DNA from: Pseudomonas sp. GD03858
GTDB lineage: Bacteria > Pseudomonadota > Gammaproteobacteria > Pseudomonadales > Pseudomonadaceae
NCBI RefSeq assembly: GCF_029840925.1
Contig: NZ_JAOCDM010000004.1
Coordinates: forward strand, 43,689-107,688
DNA: 64,000 nucleotides
Direction: 5' to 3'
In this document: positions 52,340 through 61,144 of the stretch, one piece after another
Layout: every line of letters begins with the position of its first letter
Numbering within the stretch: position 1 is the stretch's first letter
Made by a program: the position numbers and the translations under genes
Notes under the pieces: generated by a model
The model's database searches: none
What the model saw: the letters and a program-made list of their open reading frames with translations, nothing else
What the model was told of the DNA's origin: nothing

Positions 52340-55188
52340 CAATAACGCTCCACCAGCGCCCGAACTGCCTCGGCGCTGTCTTGTCGCAGGGCCTCGCGCG
52401 CCAGGGCGCGGGCCGTTGAAAGGTCGGCCTGGCGCACCAGTGCCTTGACTTCAGGGATGCTGCGGGCGGCGACGCTCAGCTCGTCCACCTCCAGGCCCAG
52501 CAGCACCGCCACCGCTTGCGAATCGGCCGCCAGCTCGCCGCATATGCCCACCCACTTGCCCTGGGCATGGGCGGCGCGCACGGTCATGTCGATCAGGTTG
52601 AGCACCGCCGGGTGCAAGCCGTCGGCCTGGGCCGAGAGGCTCGGGTGGCCACGGTCGATGGCCAGGGTGTACTGGGTGAGGTCGTTGGTGCCGATGCTGA
52701 AGAAGTCCACTTCGCGAGCCAGCTGCTGCGCCAGCAAGGCAGCCGAGGGCACCTCGACCATGATGCCCACCTGCAGATCGGCCACCGGGATCTCCTGGCG
52801 CAGCTGCTCGACCATGGCCTTGGCGGCGCGCCACTCGTGCAGTTGGCCGACCATGGGGAACATGATACGCAGCGGGCGGCCATCCGCCGCGCGCAGCAGG
52901 GCGCGCAGCTGATCCTCCATCACCTGCGGACGTTGCAGGGTCAGGCGCACGCCACGCACGCCGAGGAAGGGGTTTTCCTCGGCCGCGATCGGCCAGTACG
53001 GCAAAGGTTTGTCGCCACCCACATCGAGGGTACGGACCACCAGTGGCCGCCCGTTCAGGCCATCGAGCACCCGACGGTATTCGGCCTCCTGGGTCGCCAC
53101 GTCAGGCAACTGTGAATGGGCCATGAAGATCAGTTCGGTGCGCAGCAGGCCAATGCCTTCGGCGCCCTGCTCCACCACCTTTTCGATGCCGTTGCTTTCG
53201 CCGATGTTGGCGAACACTTCGACGGCATGGCCGTCGCGAGTCTGCGCGGGCTCATGGCGGTTGGCCCAGGCGATCTGCAACCGGCGCTCACGGGCATCGC
53301 GCTCGGCCAGGGCCCGTTGCAACTCGGCCTCTGGCGGCGCGACCACGACGCGTCCGCGCTGGCCGTCGAGCAGCAGCGGCGTGCCGCTTTGCAGCAACAG
53401 TATCGCCGCCCCGGCCCCGACCACCGCCGGAATGCCCAAGGCCCGGGCGACGATGGCGCTGTGCGCCGTGGCGCCGCCCTGGGCGGTGACGATACCGGCG
53501 ACCCGGGTCGGGTCCAGGCGGGCAACATCGGACGGACCGACCTCGGCCATCACCAGCACGTAGGGTTGTTCGGGTTCGGCGCCCTGCTGCACGCCACACA
53601 GCTGTGCCAGCACCCGGCGACCGATGTCGCGCAGGTCGGCGGCGCGCTCGGCCAGCAGCGCATCGTGCAGCGCCTCCTGCTGGCGGGCGGCGCTCTCGAT
53701 CACCGCCATCCATGCGGCGGCGGCGCTCTCGCCCTGGGCCAGGCGCAGCTCGACGTCGTCGGTCAGGGCCGGATCGGCCAGCATTTCCTGGTGGGTGACG
53801 AAGATTTCGCCGATGGCCTTGTCGCTGCGTTGCACCAGGGCCTGCAGGTCGGCGTGCACCTTGTCGATGGCCGCTCGCAAACTGGCGCGCTCCTGGCCGG
53901 GCGACTCGCCGCGCAGCGGATAGTCAATCTCGCGCTCGACGCAGACATGGGCCGGGCCACTGGCGATACCCGGCGCGGCCGCGACACCCTGCAGGGTGCT
54001 GCCGGGCGCCGGGGCCTGGAGGGTTTCGACCGGTGACTGCTCCACCGCTGCCGTTTGCGCCAAGGGCTCTACGTCCTCGCCCAGCCCCTGCTCGATGGCA
54101 GCCAGCAGCACTGGCAAGGCATCGGCGGCAACGCCCGGCTCGGCGATCAATTCCAGAACCTGGCCACGGCGCACGCCGAGGCTCAGCAACTTGCTCAGGC
54201 TCTTCACCGAAACGGCGGGCTGGTCGCTGCCTTGCACACGTACACGGATCTCCCCCTCGAAGCCCTTGGCCAACTGCGCCAGCACCTTGGCCGGGCGAGC
54301 GTGCAGGCCATGGGCGTTGGCCAGCAGCGCGCGCGCGCTCGGCCAATCGGCGGGCGCCTCGCCGCCGAGCACTTCGAGCACCGCGCGGCTGCTGGTGGCC
54401 TGGTAGAGCATCTGCCCTCGGCCCTCGATCAATACCTCGCACAGCCGTTCGAGCAGGGCCTGATGGGCGGCGCCGAGGCTGGCCAGGCAGAACAGGCCAT
54501 TGAGCGGCTGGTCACGGTAGCGCAGTGGCTGTTGCGGGGTGACGAAAGCCAGGCCCGGCTGGCGCACCTCGCGTTCGCTGTGCAGCCACCAAAGGCCCTC
54601 ACCCAGCGGCAGCGCTTCGGTCTGCTGCAGCACGGCGGCGAAACCGCTGTCGGCGCACCCGGCCCGTTGCAACAGGCGAGCGCCGCGCCAGGCCAGCTCG
54701 TCGAAGTCTTCCGCCGCCAGGTTGAGGCCAACCAGCTGGGCATCCAGCGCCAGCTCCCGTGGCGCGCCTTGCAGCAGCTTGAGCAGCGCCTCGGCGCTGG
54801 CGGCCCGACGCAACGCTTCGGCCAGGTCGGTCTCGCCCAGGGCGCGGGTCAGCAGTTGCAGCAGGCGCAGGTGTTCATCGGAACGCGCGGCGATGCCAAT
54901 GGCCAGGTAGACGATCTGGCCATCGCCCCAGTCCACGCCATCGGGAAACTGCAACAGGCGCACGCCGGTGGCGAACACCTGATCACGGGTCTGCGGCGTG
55001 CCGTGGGGGATGGCGATGCCTTGGCCAAGGAAGGTCGAGCCTTGCGCCTCCCGGGCCTGCAACCCCGCCAGATAACCCTCTGCGACCAGACCATCGGCAA
55101 CCAGCCGGTCGGCCAGCAACGCCAGTGCCTGACCCTTGTCGGCGGCGCGCTGGCCCATGGCAATCTGCTCCACGGCAAGCTCGAGCAT
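52339..55188 (-). CDS. fruB: Fructose PTS multiphosphoryl transfer protein (EIIA-HPr-EI)
   Basis: A 949-residue phosphotransfer protein joining all soluble PTS steps. An EIIA domain comes first (1-145; phosphohistidine His62 in GIAIPHGTP), then a linker domain, an HPr domain (about 283-370; His296 in NAHGLHARPA) and a full enzyme I (about 395-949; His576 in GGATAHSAIVAR). Phosphate passes from PEP through EI, HPr and EIIA to FruA. The start ATG 55188 has an AGGAG site; the open frame further upstream lacks family similarity. The FruR-type operator lies 128 bp upstream. Confidence 0.97.
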   Translation of the reverse strand: MLELAVEQIAMGQRAADKGQALALLADRLVADGLVAEGYLAGLQAREAQGSTFLGQGIAIPHGTPQTRDQVFATGVRLLQFPDGVDWGDGQIVYLAIGIAARSDEHLRLLQLLTRALGETDLAEALRRAASAEALLKLLQGAPRELALDAQLVGLNLAAEDFDELAWRGARLLQRAGCADSGFAAVLQQTEALPLGEGLWWLHSEREVRQPGLAFVTPQQPLRYRDQPLNGLFCLASLGAAHQALLERLCEVLIEGRGQMLYQATSSRAVLEVLGGEAPADWPSARALLANAHGLHARPAKVLAQLAKGFEGEIRVRVQGSDQPAVSVKSLSKLLSLGVRRGQVLELIAEPGVAADALPVLLAAIEQGLGEDVEPLAQTAAVEQSPVETLQAPAPGSTLQGVAAAPGIASGPAHVCVEREIDYPLRGESPGQERASLRAAIDKVHADLQALVQRSDKAIGEIFVTHQEMLADPALTDDVELRLAQGESAAAAWMAVIESAARQQEALHDALLAERAADLRDIGRRVLAQLCGVQQGAEPEQPYVLVMAEVGPSDVARLDPTRVAGIVTAQGGATAHSAIVARALGIPAVVGAGAAILLLQSGTPLLLDGQRGRVVVAPPEAELQRALAERDARERRLQIAWANRHEPAQTRDGHAVEVFANIGESNGIEKVVEQGAEGIGLLRTELIFMAHSQLPDVATQEAEYRRVLDGLNGRPLVVRTLDVGGDKPLPYWPIAAEENPFLGVRGVRLTLQRPQVMEDQLRALLRAADGRPLRIMFPMVGQLHEWRAAKAMVEQLRQEIPVADLQVGIMVEVPSAALLAQQLAREVDFFSIGTNDLTQYTLAIDRGHPSLSAQADGLHPAVLNLIDMTVRAAHAQGKWVGICGELAADSQAVAVLLGLEVDELSVAARSIPEVKALVRQADLSTARALAREALRQDSAEAVRALVERY

Positions 55189-55315
55189 GACCCTCTCCTT
55201 TTGCGGCGGCCCAGTCGGCCACCGAGGTATTGTTGTGGAATTCGCCGGCAAAAGCCGCCAAAACGAACAGCGCAAGGGGCGAATACGGATTTCGCGGCAG
55301 GAAATTTCGCCTTGC

Positions 55316-55327
55316 TGAAACGTTTAA
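55316..55327. promoter_or_regulatory. FruR (Cra) operator
   Basis: TGAAACGTTTAA lies between fruB (128 bp) and fruR (157 bp). It is the reverse complement of TTAAACGTTTCA, the operator I recall for P. putida FruR at the fruB promoter. Relief by fructose 1-phosphate is known for that regulator. Confidence 0.85.
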
Positions 55328-55484
55328 TCTGACCAGACGGCCACGTTACTCGATAATCTGCCGACGAAAAAGCCCCATCCTGTCGGACAATTGCGACAAT
55401 GGTCGTCTGCGCGCGGGCCCGCCGATGGGTGAAACTAGCCGGTCAAGCCCCGCAGCCAGTCCCGGAAACAACAAGGAAAATTCG

Positions 55485-56480
55485 GTGAAACTCAGCGATA
55501 TCGCCCGTCTGGCCGGTGTGTCCGTGACCACCGCCAGCTACGTCATCAATGGCAAGGCCGAACAGCAACGCATCAGCAACAGCACCGTCGAGCGCGTGCG
55601 CGCGGTGGTCGAGGCCCACGGCTTCACGCCCAACCCCCAGGCCGCCGGCCTGCGCAGCCGGCATACCCGCACACTGGGCTTCATTCTCCCGGATCTGGAG
55701 AACCCCAGCTACGCCCGCATCGCCAAGCAGCTGGAGCAAGGCGCCCGCGCCCGCGGCTACCAGTTGCTGATCGCCAGCAGCGACGACCAGCCCGACAGCG
55801 AGCGCCAGTTGCAGCAATTGTTCCGCGCCCGGCGCTGCGATGCGTTGTTCGTCGCCAGCTGCCTGCCACCGGAAGACGACAGCTATCGCGAACTGCAAGC
55901 CAAGGGCCTGCCGGTAATCGCCATCGACCGACGCCTGGACCCGGCGCACTTCTGCTCGGTGATCAGCGACGACCGCGACGCCAGCCGCCAACTGGCCCAG
56001 AGCCTGCTGAGCACCCGTCCGCGTAGCATCGCCCTGATCGGCGCCCGCCCGGAGCTGTCGGTGAGCCAGGCCCGCGCCGGTGGGTTCGACGAAGCCCTGC
56101 AAGGCTTCGATGGCGAAGCGCGTCGCTATCAGGGCGAAGCCTTCAGCCGCGAGTGCGGCCAGCGTCTGATGCAGCAATTGATCGATGAACTGGGCGGCCT
56201 GCCGGACGCCCTGGTGACGACCTCCTACGTGCTGCTGCAGGGCGTGTTCGACACCCTGCAGGCACGCCCGGAGGATTCGCGCCAGCTGCAACTGGGTACC
56301 TTCGGCGACAACCAGCTGCTCGACTTCCTGCCGCTGCCGGTCAACGCCATGGCCCAGCAGCATGGGCTGATCGCCGCCACCGCACTGGAGCTGGCCCTGG
56401 CCGCCATCGAAGACAAGCGCTACGAACCCGGCGTGCACGCCATCGGCCGCACCTTCAAGCAACGGATCGCCAAGGCCTGA
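55485..56480 (+). CDS. cra: LacI-family fructose repressor FruR/Cra
   Basis: A 331-residue LacI/GalR regulator. The N-terminal helix-turn-helix with hinge (KLSDIARLAGVSVTTASYVINGKAEQQRIS) matches Cra closely and is followed by the sugar-binding domain. The start is GTG 55485 with AAGGA upstream; the open frame before it has no domain. It is divergent from fruBKA and next to its own operator. In P. putida it acts mainly as the local fructose-1-phosphate-responsive regulator. tatD follows after two bases. Confidence 0.95.
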   Translation: MKLSDIARLAGVSVTTASYVINGKAEQQRISNSTVERVRAVVEAHGFTPNPQAAGLRSRHTRTLGFILPDLENPSYARIAKQLEQGARARGYQLLIASSDDQPDSERQLQQLFRARRCDALFVASCLPPEDDSYRELQAKGLPVIAIDRRLDPAHFCSVISDDRDASRQLAQSLLSTRPRSIALIGARPELSVSQARAGGFDEALQGFDGEARRYQGEAFSRECGQRLMQQLIDELGGLPDALVTTSYVLLQGVFDTLQARPEDSRQLQLGTFGDNQLLDFLPLPVNAMAQQHGLIAATALELALAAIEDKRYEPGVHAIGRTFKQRIAKA

Positions 56481-56482
56481 GC

Positions 56483-57292
56483 ATGCGCCTGATCGACACC
56501 CACACCCACCTCGACTTCCCCGACTTCGACGCCGACCGTTCGCGCCTGCTGGCCAACGCGGCGGCGCGCGGGGTGGAGCGCATGGTGGTGCTGGGGGTGT
56601 CGCAGGACAATTTCCAGCGCGTGTGGGACCTGGCCTGCAGCGATGAGCGCGTGTACGCGGCGCTGGGGCTGCACCCGGTGTACCTGGAGCAGCACCGGCC
56701 CGAGCACCTGGTGCGACTGCGCGACTGGCTAGAACGCCTGCGGGGCGACCCTAAGCTCTGCGCGGTCGGCGAGTTCGGCCTGGACTACTACCTGCCCGAG
56801 CTGGACCCAGCGCGCCAACAGGCACTGTTCGAGGCCCAGTTGCAACTGGCCTGCGACTTCCAATTGCCCTCGCTGCTGCACGTGCGTCGCAGCCATGCCC
56901 AGGTGATCGCCACGCTCAAGCGCTACAAGCCGGCGCGGGCGGGGATCATCCATGCCTTTGCCGGCAGCTACGAAGAGGCGCGGGAGTACATCAAGCTGGG
57001 CTTCAAGCTGGGGCTCGGCGGTGCCGGCACCTGGCCGCAGGCATTGCGCCTGCGCAAGACGCTGCCGCGCTTGCCGCTGGACAGCGTGGTGCTGGAGACC
57101 GATGCGCCGGACATGGCTCCGGCGATGTTCCCAGGGCTGCGCAACAGCCCGGAACACCTACCCGAGATTGCCCAGGCGCTGGCCGAGGTCATGGGGATAG
57201 ACCCAGGACTGCTGGCCGAGGCCAGCAGCCGCAATGCCTGCGAGCTGTTTGGCTGGCAGGCCACTCCTGCAGACCTGAATGTAACTCATTGA
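56483..57292 (+). CDS. TatD-family metal-dependent hydrolase
   Basis: A 269-residue TIM-barrel metal hydrolase. Metal-binding residues appear in order: DTHTHLDF (His7, His9), AVGEFGLDYY (Glu), LLHVRRSH and GIIHAFAGS (His), and LETDAPDM (Asp). The TatD family contains DNases and D-aminoacyl-tRNA-type hydrolases; this paralogue's substrate is not clear. It starts two bases after cra and is probably co-transcribed. A composite REP element follows. Confidence 0.92.
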   Translation: MRLIDTHTHLDFPDFDADRSRLLANAAARGVERMVVLGVSQDNFQRVWDLACSDERVYAALGLHPVYLEQHRPEHLVRLRDWLERLRGDPKLCAVGEFGLDYYLPELDPARQQALFEAQLQLACDFQLPSLLHVRRSHAQVIATLKRYKPARAGIIHAFAGSYEEAREYIKLGFKLGLGGAGTWPQALRLRKTLPRLPLDSVVLETDAPDMAPAMFPGLRNSPEHLPEIAQALAEVMGIDPGLLAEASSRNACELFGWQATPADLNVTH

Positions 57293-57303
57293 TTTAGCTA
57301 GAT

Positions 57304-57451
57304 TCTGTGGGAGCGGGTTTACCCGCGAGGCCGACACTGTGGTGGATGGCACGGGCTTCGCCCGTGTTCGCGGCGGTTCGGCGTCCCGACAAGCCCGCTC
57401 CCACAGGGAGCGCGCCAGATTCTAAAAATTGAGCAAGACAGTTGCTCCCAC
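57304..57451 (+). repeat. Composite REP element, copy C
   Basis: The third near-identical copy of the unit also seen at 1004 and 46771: REP, GGCACGGGCTTCGCCCGTG hairpin, inverted REP, tail beginning GCGCCAGATTCTAAAAATTG and ending TTGCTCCCAC. It has a single tail. It lies between the convergent tatD-type and chemoreceptor genes. Confidence 0.82.
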
Positions 57452-57499
57452 TAAGTTCCCTACGCAGGTGATCTCCAGCAGGGAACGTACCGCCATCGA

Positions 57500-59512
57500 T
57501 CACACCCGAAACGCCCCGATCAACCGCTTGAGCTCCACCACCTGCGCCGACAACGCCCGGCTGGCGTCCTCGGTCTGGCAGGCGCCCTCGGTCGTGGCCT
57601 GCGCCGCCCGGTTGATCGCCACGATGTTCTGGTCGATGTCGTGGGCCACGGCGGTCTGCTGCTCGACGGCGGCGGCGATCTGCTGGTTCTGCTCGACGAT
57701 CCCGCCCACCGCGCCGAGGATGTTGCCCAGCGCCTGCTGCACCTGGCGCGCTTCGTCCACGGTACCAGCGGCCATCTGGTGACTGCTGCCCATCACCCGC
57801 ACCGCCGCGCCCACGCCCTCTTGCAGACGCTGGATCATCTGCGCGATTTCCTCGGTGGAGTCCTGGGTACGCCTGGCCAGGGTGCGCACTTCATCGGCAA
57901 CCACCGCGAAGCCCCTGCCCTGTTCCCCAGCCCGGGCGGCTTCGATGGCGGCGTTGAGCGCCAGCAGGTTGGTCTGCTCGGCGATGCTGCGGATCACTTC
58001 CAGCACGCGCCCGATGGCCTGGCTGTCGCCCGCCAGCTGGTTCACCGTGGCCACGCTCTGGTCGATCTCGCCGGCCAGGCGGGCGATGCTGCCCTGCTGG
58101 CTGGCCACCAGGTCGCGCCCCGAAGCGCTCTCGTGATTGACGCGCTGCGCGCCCTCGGCGGCCAGGGCGGCACTGCGCGCGACCTCCAGCGCCGTGGCGC
58201 TCATCTGGTTCATGGCCGTGGCCACCTGCTCGATCTGCTCGCGCTGGCCGCTGACCGCCTGGTTGCTGCGACTGGATACCGACAGCACCTGGCCGGCCTG
58301 CTCCTCGACCGTGACCACGGTCTTGCCGACTTGCTCGATCAGGCCGCGAATGCGCCGCACGGTCTCGTTGAAGCCACGCCCCAACTCACCCAGCTCGTCC
58401 TGGCTGCTGGCCTGGAAGCTGACGGTCATGTCGCCGGCGGCCACCTGATCCATGGCGCGCCCCAGATTGCCGAGGGTGGCGCGGGTGGAGACATAGAAGC
58501 CGCTGTACAGATAGATGATCAGCGCGAACACCGTGGCCAGGGCGGCAACCAGTGCGACCATGCGCAACTGGTGCTGGCCCAGGCGATGCTCCAGTTGCCC
58601 TTGCAGGTGCGCGAGCACGGCGTCGTTGAGGCGATAGGTCTGGGCCATCAGTTCGCTGGATTGCTGGTAGAAAGCGGCCCAGGGGCTGTCCAGGGTCTCG
58701 GCCACCACCACCTGGTCCTCGAACAACGTCGCGGCCTGCCTGACCGTGGCCTGACTGGCCTGGGCACTGGCGTCAAGGGCGGCCTTGGCCTGCGTATCGG
58801 CCGCCAGGGCGTCGTCGAGGCGCAGCGCATAATCGGCGGACAAGCGTTCCAGACGCTGCAGCAGGTCTTCGAAGCGTGCGCTGGCGGAGGAATCCATGAA
58901 GCCACGCCCAAGCGCCACGGCGCCCATCGCCCGGCCTTCACCGATCGCCTGGGTGACCTGCGCCGTAGCGCTGCCGATCAGCTCGCTGAGCTGGCGTACC
59001 GAGGCCTCGCTGTCCTGCGTCAGCCCCGCCTGGCTGGCGACCAGCCTGCCCAGTACCTGAGCCTGGACCAGCAGCTTGTCGAACAGCGCCAGCTTGTTCT
59101 GCAGCGATGTCTCGCCCCTGGCGCGGGCAAAGGCCTCGGCCAGTTCGCCGCGCTTGGCTTCGACTGCCGGGTCGCTGCCTTCGAGGTTATCGAGCAGGGC
59201 CTGGACTTTGTCCTGCTGGGTGGCAACGCGGCTCTCCACATCACCGGCCTGGCCCGACTGGCCGAGCACGGCGTTGATCTGCAACAGGTTGCCCAAGGTC
59301 TCCAGGTCGCCGCGCAGGGCCAGGCTCTCGGCGAGCGGCACCAGCCCTTGCAGCTCGCCACGGGTGGCCTGGAGCTGGCTGTAGGCATCGCGGACCAGAT
59401 AGAAGCTGGTGACCAGCATGGGCAGGAAGAACAGGACGCTGATCAGGCTGAACTTCATGCCGAAACTCAGACGGTCCATCAGTGCGATGGCCGGATAGAG
59501 CAGACGCTTCAC
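57500..59512 (-). CDS. Methyl-accepting chemotaxis protein
   Basis: 670 residues: first membrane helix about 20-40, a large helical periplasmic sensor (41-305), second helix about 307-327 ([21 protein letters not shown]), HAMP about 330-385, then the cytoplasmic signalling domain. The hairpin tip [37 protein letters not shown] is intact. The sensor is a long helical type without a clear dCache fold; its ligand is unknown. It appears to be transcribed alone. Confidence 0.93.
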   Translation of the reverse strand: MKRLLYPAIALMDRLSFGMKFSLISVLFFLPMLVTSFYLVRDAYSQLQATRGELQGLVPLAESLALRGDLETLGNLLQINAVLGQSGQAGDVESRVATQQDKVQALLDNLEGSDPAVEAKRGELAEAFARARGETSLQNKLALFDKLLVQAQVLGRLVASQAGLTQDSEASVRQLSELIGSATAQVTQAIGEGRAMGAVALGRGFMDSSASARFEDLLQRLERLSADYALRLDDALAADTQAKAALDASAQASQATVRQAATLFEDQVVVAETLDSPWAAFYQQSSELMAQTYRLNDAVLAHLQGQLEHRLGQHQLRMVALVAALATVFALIIYLYSGFYVSTRATLGNLGRAMDQVAAGDMTVSFQASSQDELGELGRGFNETVRRIRGLIEQVGKTVVTVEEQAGQVLSVSSRSNQAVSGQREQIEQVATAMNQMSATALEVARSAALAAEGAQRVNHESASGRDLVASQQGSIARLAGEIDQSVATVNQLAGDSQAIGRVLEVIRSIAEQTNLLALNAAIEAARAGEQGRGFAVVADEVRTLARRTQDSTEEIAQMIQRLQEGVGAAVRVMGSSHQMAAGTVDEARQVQQALGNILGAVGGIVEQNQQIAAAVEQQTAVAHDIDQNIVAINRAAQATTEGACQTEDASRALSAQVVELKRLIGAFRV

Positions 59513-59647
59513 AGGTCACCTCCTTGAATTCTTGTTTTTCTGCGGGGTAGCACTAGGCCATCTGTGGGCCGAAGCCTTGTATAGCGCAAATTGAATTCAA
59601 GGTTTGTAACTTATGGTTAAACGTGGCGTGTATTGGCCGGCAATACC

Positions 59648-60478
59648 TCAGACCAGAACGGTCCACAGGGCAAAGCAGGCATACCACAACACCGCGCAGC
59701 GCAGCAGCAGTTCCCACAGACTGTCCAGTCGCTCCAGGCCGCGCTGGCGATCTTCTTCCTCGGGAATGTCATCGGCCACGCGCCCGACCTTGGCCACCAG
59801 GTGCCCGGCGCTGATGTGCCAGTCGAGCAGTTCGTGCAGCATCACCCGGGTCACCGCGACGAAGTTGCCGACCAGGGCGAAGCTCACCGCCATCACCCGC
59901 ACCGGCAACCAGTCCATGGCATGGCGCAGCTGCCCGGCCAGGGTCTTGAGCGCCGGCTGACGGCTGTTGTCGGCGGTCAGGGCGAGCAAGCGATAGGCCA
60001 GTGCCGCGCCCGGGCCCAGCAGGAAGTACCAGAAGATCACCGCGAAGAAGCTCTGGTAGGCCTGCCACAGCAGATGCCCCTGGACCCGTTTGATCAGGCC
60101 CTGGGCATCGTCGGCCGCCAGCCCCAGGTCACGCTCGGCCACATGCAGCGCGGCCTGCTCGTCACCTCGGCGCCAGGCATCACGAAACGGCCCCAGCGCC
60201 GTTTTCACATCGCCACGCCCCAGGCTGTAGACCAGCACCAGCAGATGCACCGGCAGCGCCAGCAGGCCGTAGGCCACCGGCTCCAGCACATGCAGCAGCA
60301 GCGCCAGCAGCGCCACTGGCGCGAGGATCAGGATGGCCAGCGTCCACCAGGGATGGACCTTGCCATTGCGCTCCAGACGCACCAGCTCGCCCAGATAGAA
60401 GCCGTCGCGCTGCAACCGCTGGCGCAAGGCGGAGAATTTCTCGACCCACAGCGCCAGCACCAACACCAGAAAACTCAT
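59648..60478 (-). CDS. ampE: AmpE-type regulatory signalling membrane protein
   Basis: A 276-residue inner-membrane protein with about four hydrophobic segments. It begins MSFLVLVLALWVEKFSALRQRLQRDG and contains LLALPVHLLVLVYSLGRGD, the AmpE pattern. ampDE operons adjust beta-lactamase induction and peptidoglycan recycling; AmpE's own activity is poorly defined. Its ATG overlaps the ampD stop by four bases. Confidence 0.93.
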   Translation of the reverse strand: MSFLVLVLALWVEKFSALRQRLQRDGFYLGELVRLERNGKVHPWWTLAILILAPVALLALLLHVLEPVAYGLLALPVHLLVLVYSLGRGDVKTALGPFRDAWRRGDEQAALHVAERDLGLAADDAQGLIKRVQGHLLWQAYQSFFAVIFWYFLLGPGAALAYRLLALTADNSRQPALKTLAGQLRHAMDWLPVRVMAVSFALVGNFVAVTRVMLHELLDWHISAGHLVAKVGRVADDIPEEEDRQRGLERLDSLWELLLRCAVLWYACFALWTVLV

Positions 60479-61041
60479 GCCTTGTCCTCGTTGCGTTGCA
60501 GCGCAGCCCGATAACGCGCCCAGTCGAAGGCCGGGCCGGGATCGGTCTTGCGCTGCGGGGCGATATCGCTGTGGCCGCGGATGCGTTGCGAGTCGATCAC
60601 CGGCCAGGCCGCACGGATCTCGCGGGTCAGCCGCTCCAGGGTGGCGTACTGGGCATCGGTGTAGGGCAGCTCGTCGGTGCCCTCGAGCTCGATACCGATG
60701 GAAAAATCGTTGCACCCCTCACGCTCGCCGAAGCGCGACACCCCGGCATGCCAGGCGCGATCGAGCAACGAGACGAACTGGGTCACCGCGCCATCGCGCT
60801 CGACGAACAGGTGCGCCGAGACAGTCAGGTGGTTGATGCTCGCGAAATAGGGATGCTCGTTCGGGTCCAGGCGGTTCTGGAAGAACTGCTGCACCTTGCC
60901 GGTACCGAAACAGGCAGGCGGCAGGCTGATGTTGTGAATGACCAGCAGCGAGATGGCCTCGCCCTCGGGGCGGGCATTGAAATTCGGCGAGGGGCAGTGG
61001 CTGACGCCGGAGAACCAGCCGGTCGCACGGTCCAATTGCAT
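60475..61041 (-). CDS. ampD: 1,6-anhydro-N-acetylmuramyl-L-alanine amidase
   Basis: A 188-residue cytosolic zinc amidase that removes the peptide from anhydro-muropeptides during cell-wall recycling, which keeps AmpR-dependent beta-lactamase uninduced. Zinc ligands His36 (VIHNIS), His157 (GHSDIAP) and Asp167 (KTDPGPAFDW), with catalytic Glu118 and Lys165, match the AmpD numbering closely. The start is ATG 61041; the frame further upstream has no similarity. ampE overlaps. Confidence 0.96.
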   Translation of the reverse strand: MQLDRATGWFSGVSHCPSPNFNARPEGEAISLLVIHNISLPPACFGTGKVQQFFQNRLDPNEHPYFASINHLTVSAHLFVERDGAVTQFVSLLDRAWHAGVSRFGEREGCNDFSIGIELEGTDELPYTDAQYATLERLTREIRAAWPVIDSQRIRGHSDIAPQRKTDPGPAFDWARYRAALQRNEDKA

Positions 61042-61144
61042 GGGGCAGATCCTGAAAAACGCCGGAGGCAGGCCGTCAGTATGCCGTGCGCCGATGGCGC
61101 TTGCATGTAAATGATTGTGCGCGGATTTCAGGGCGCCGGCGGCA

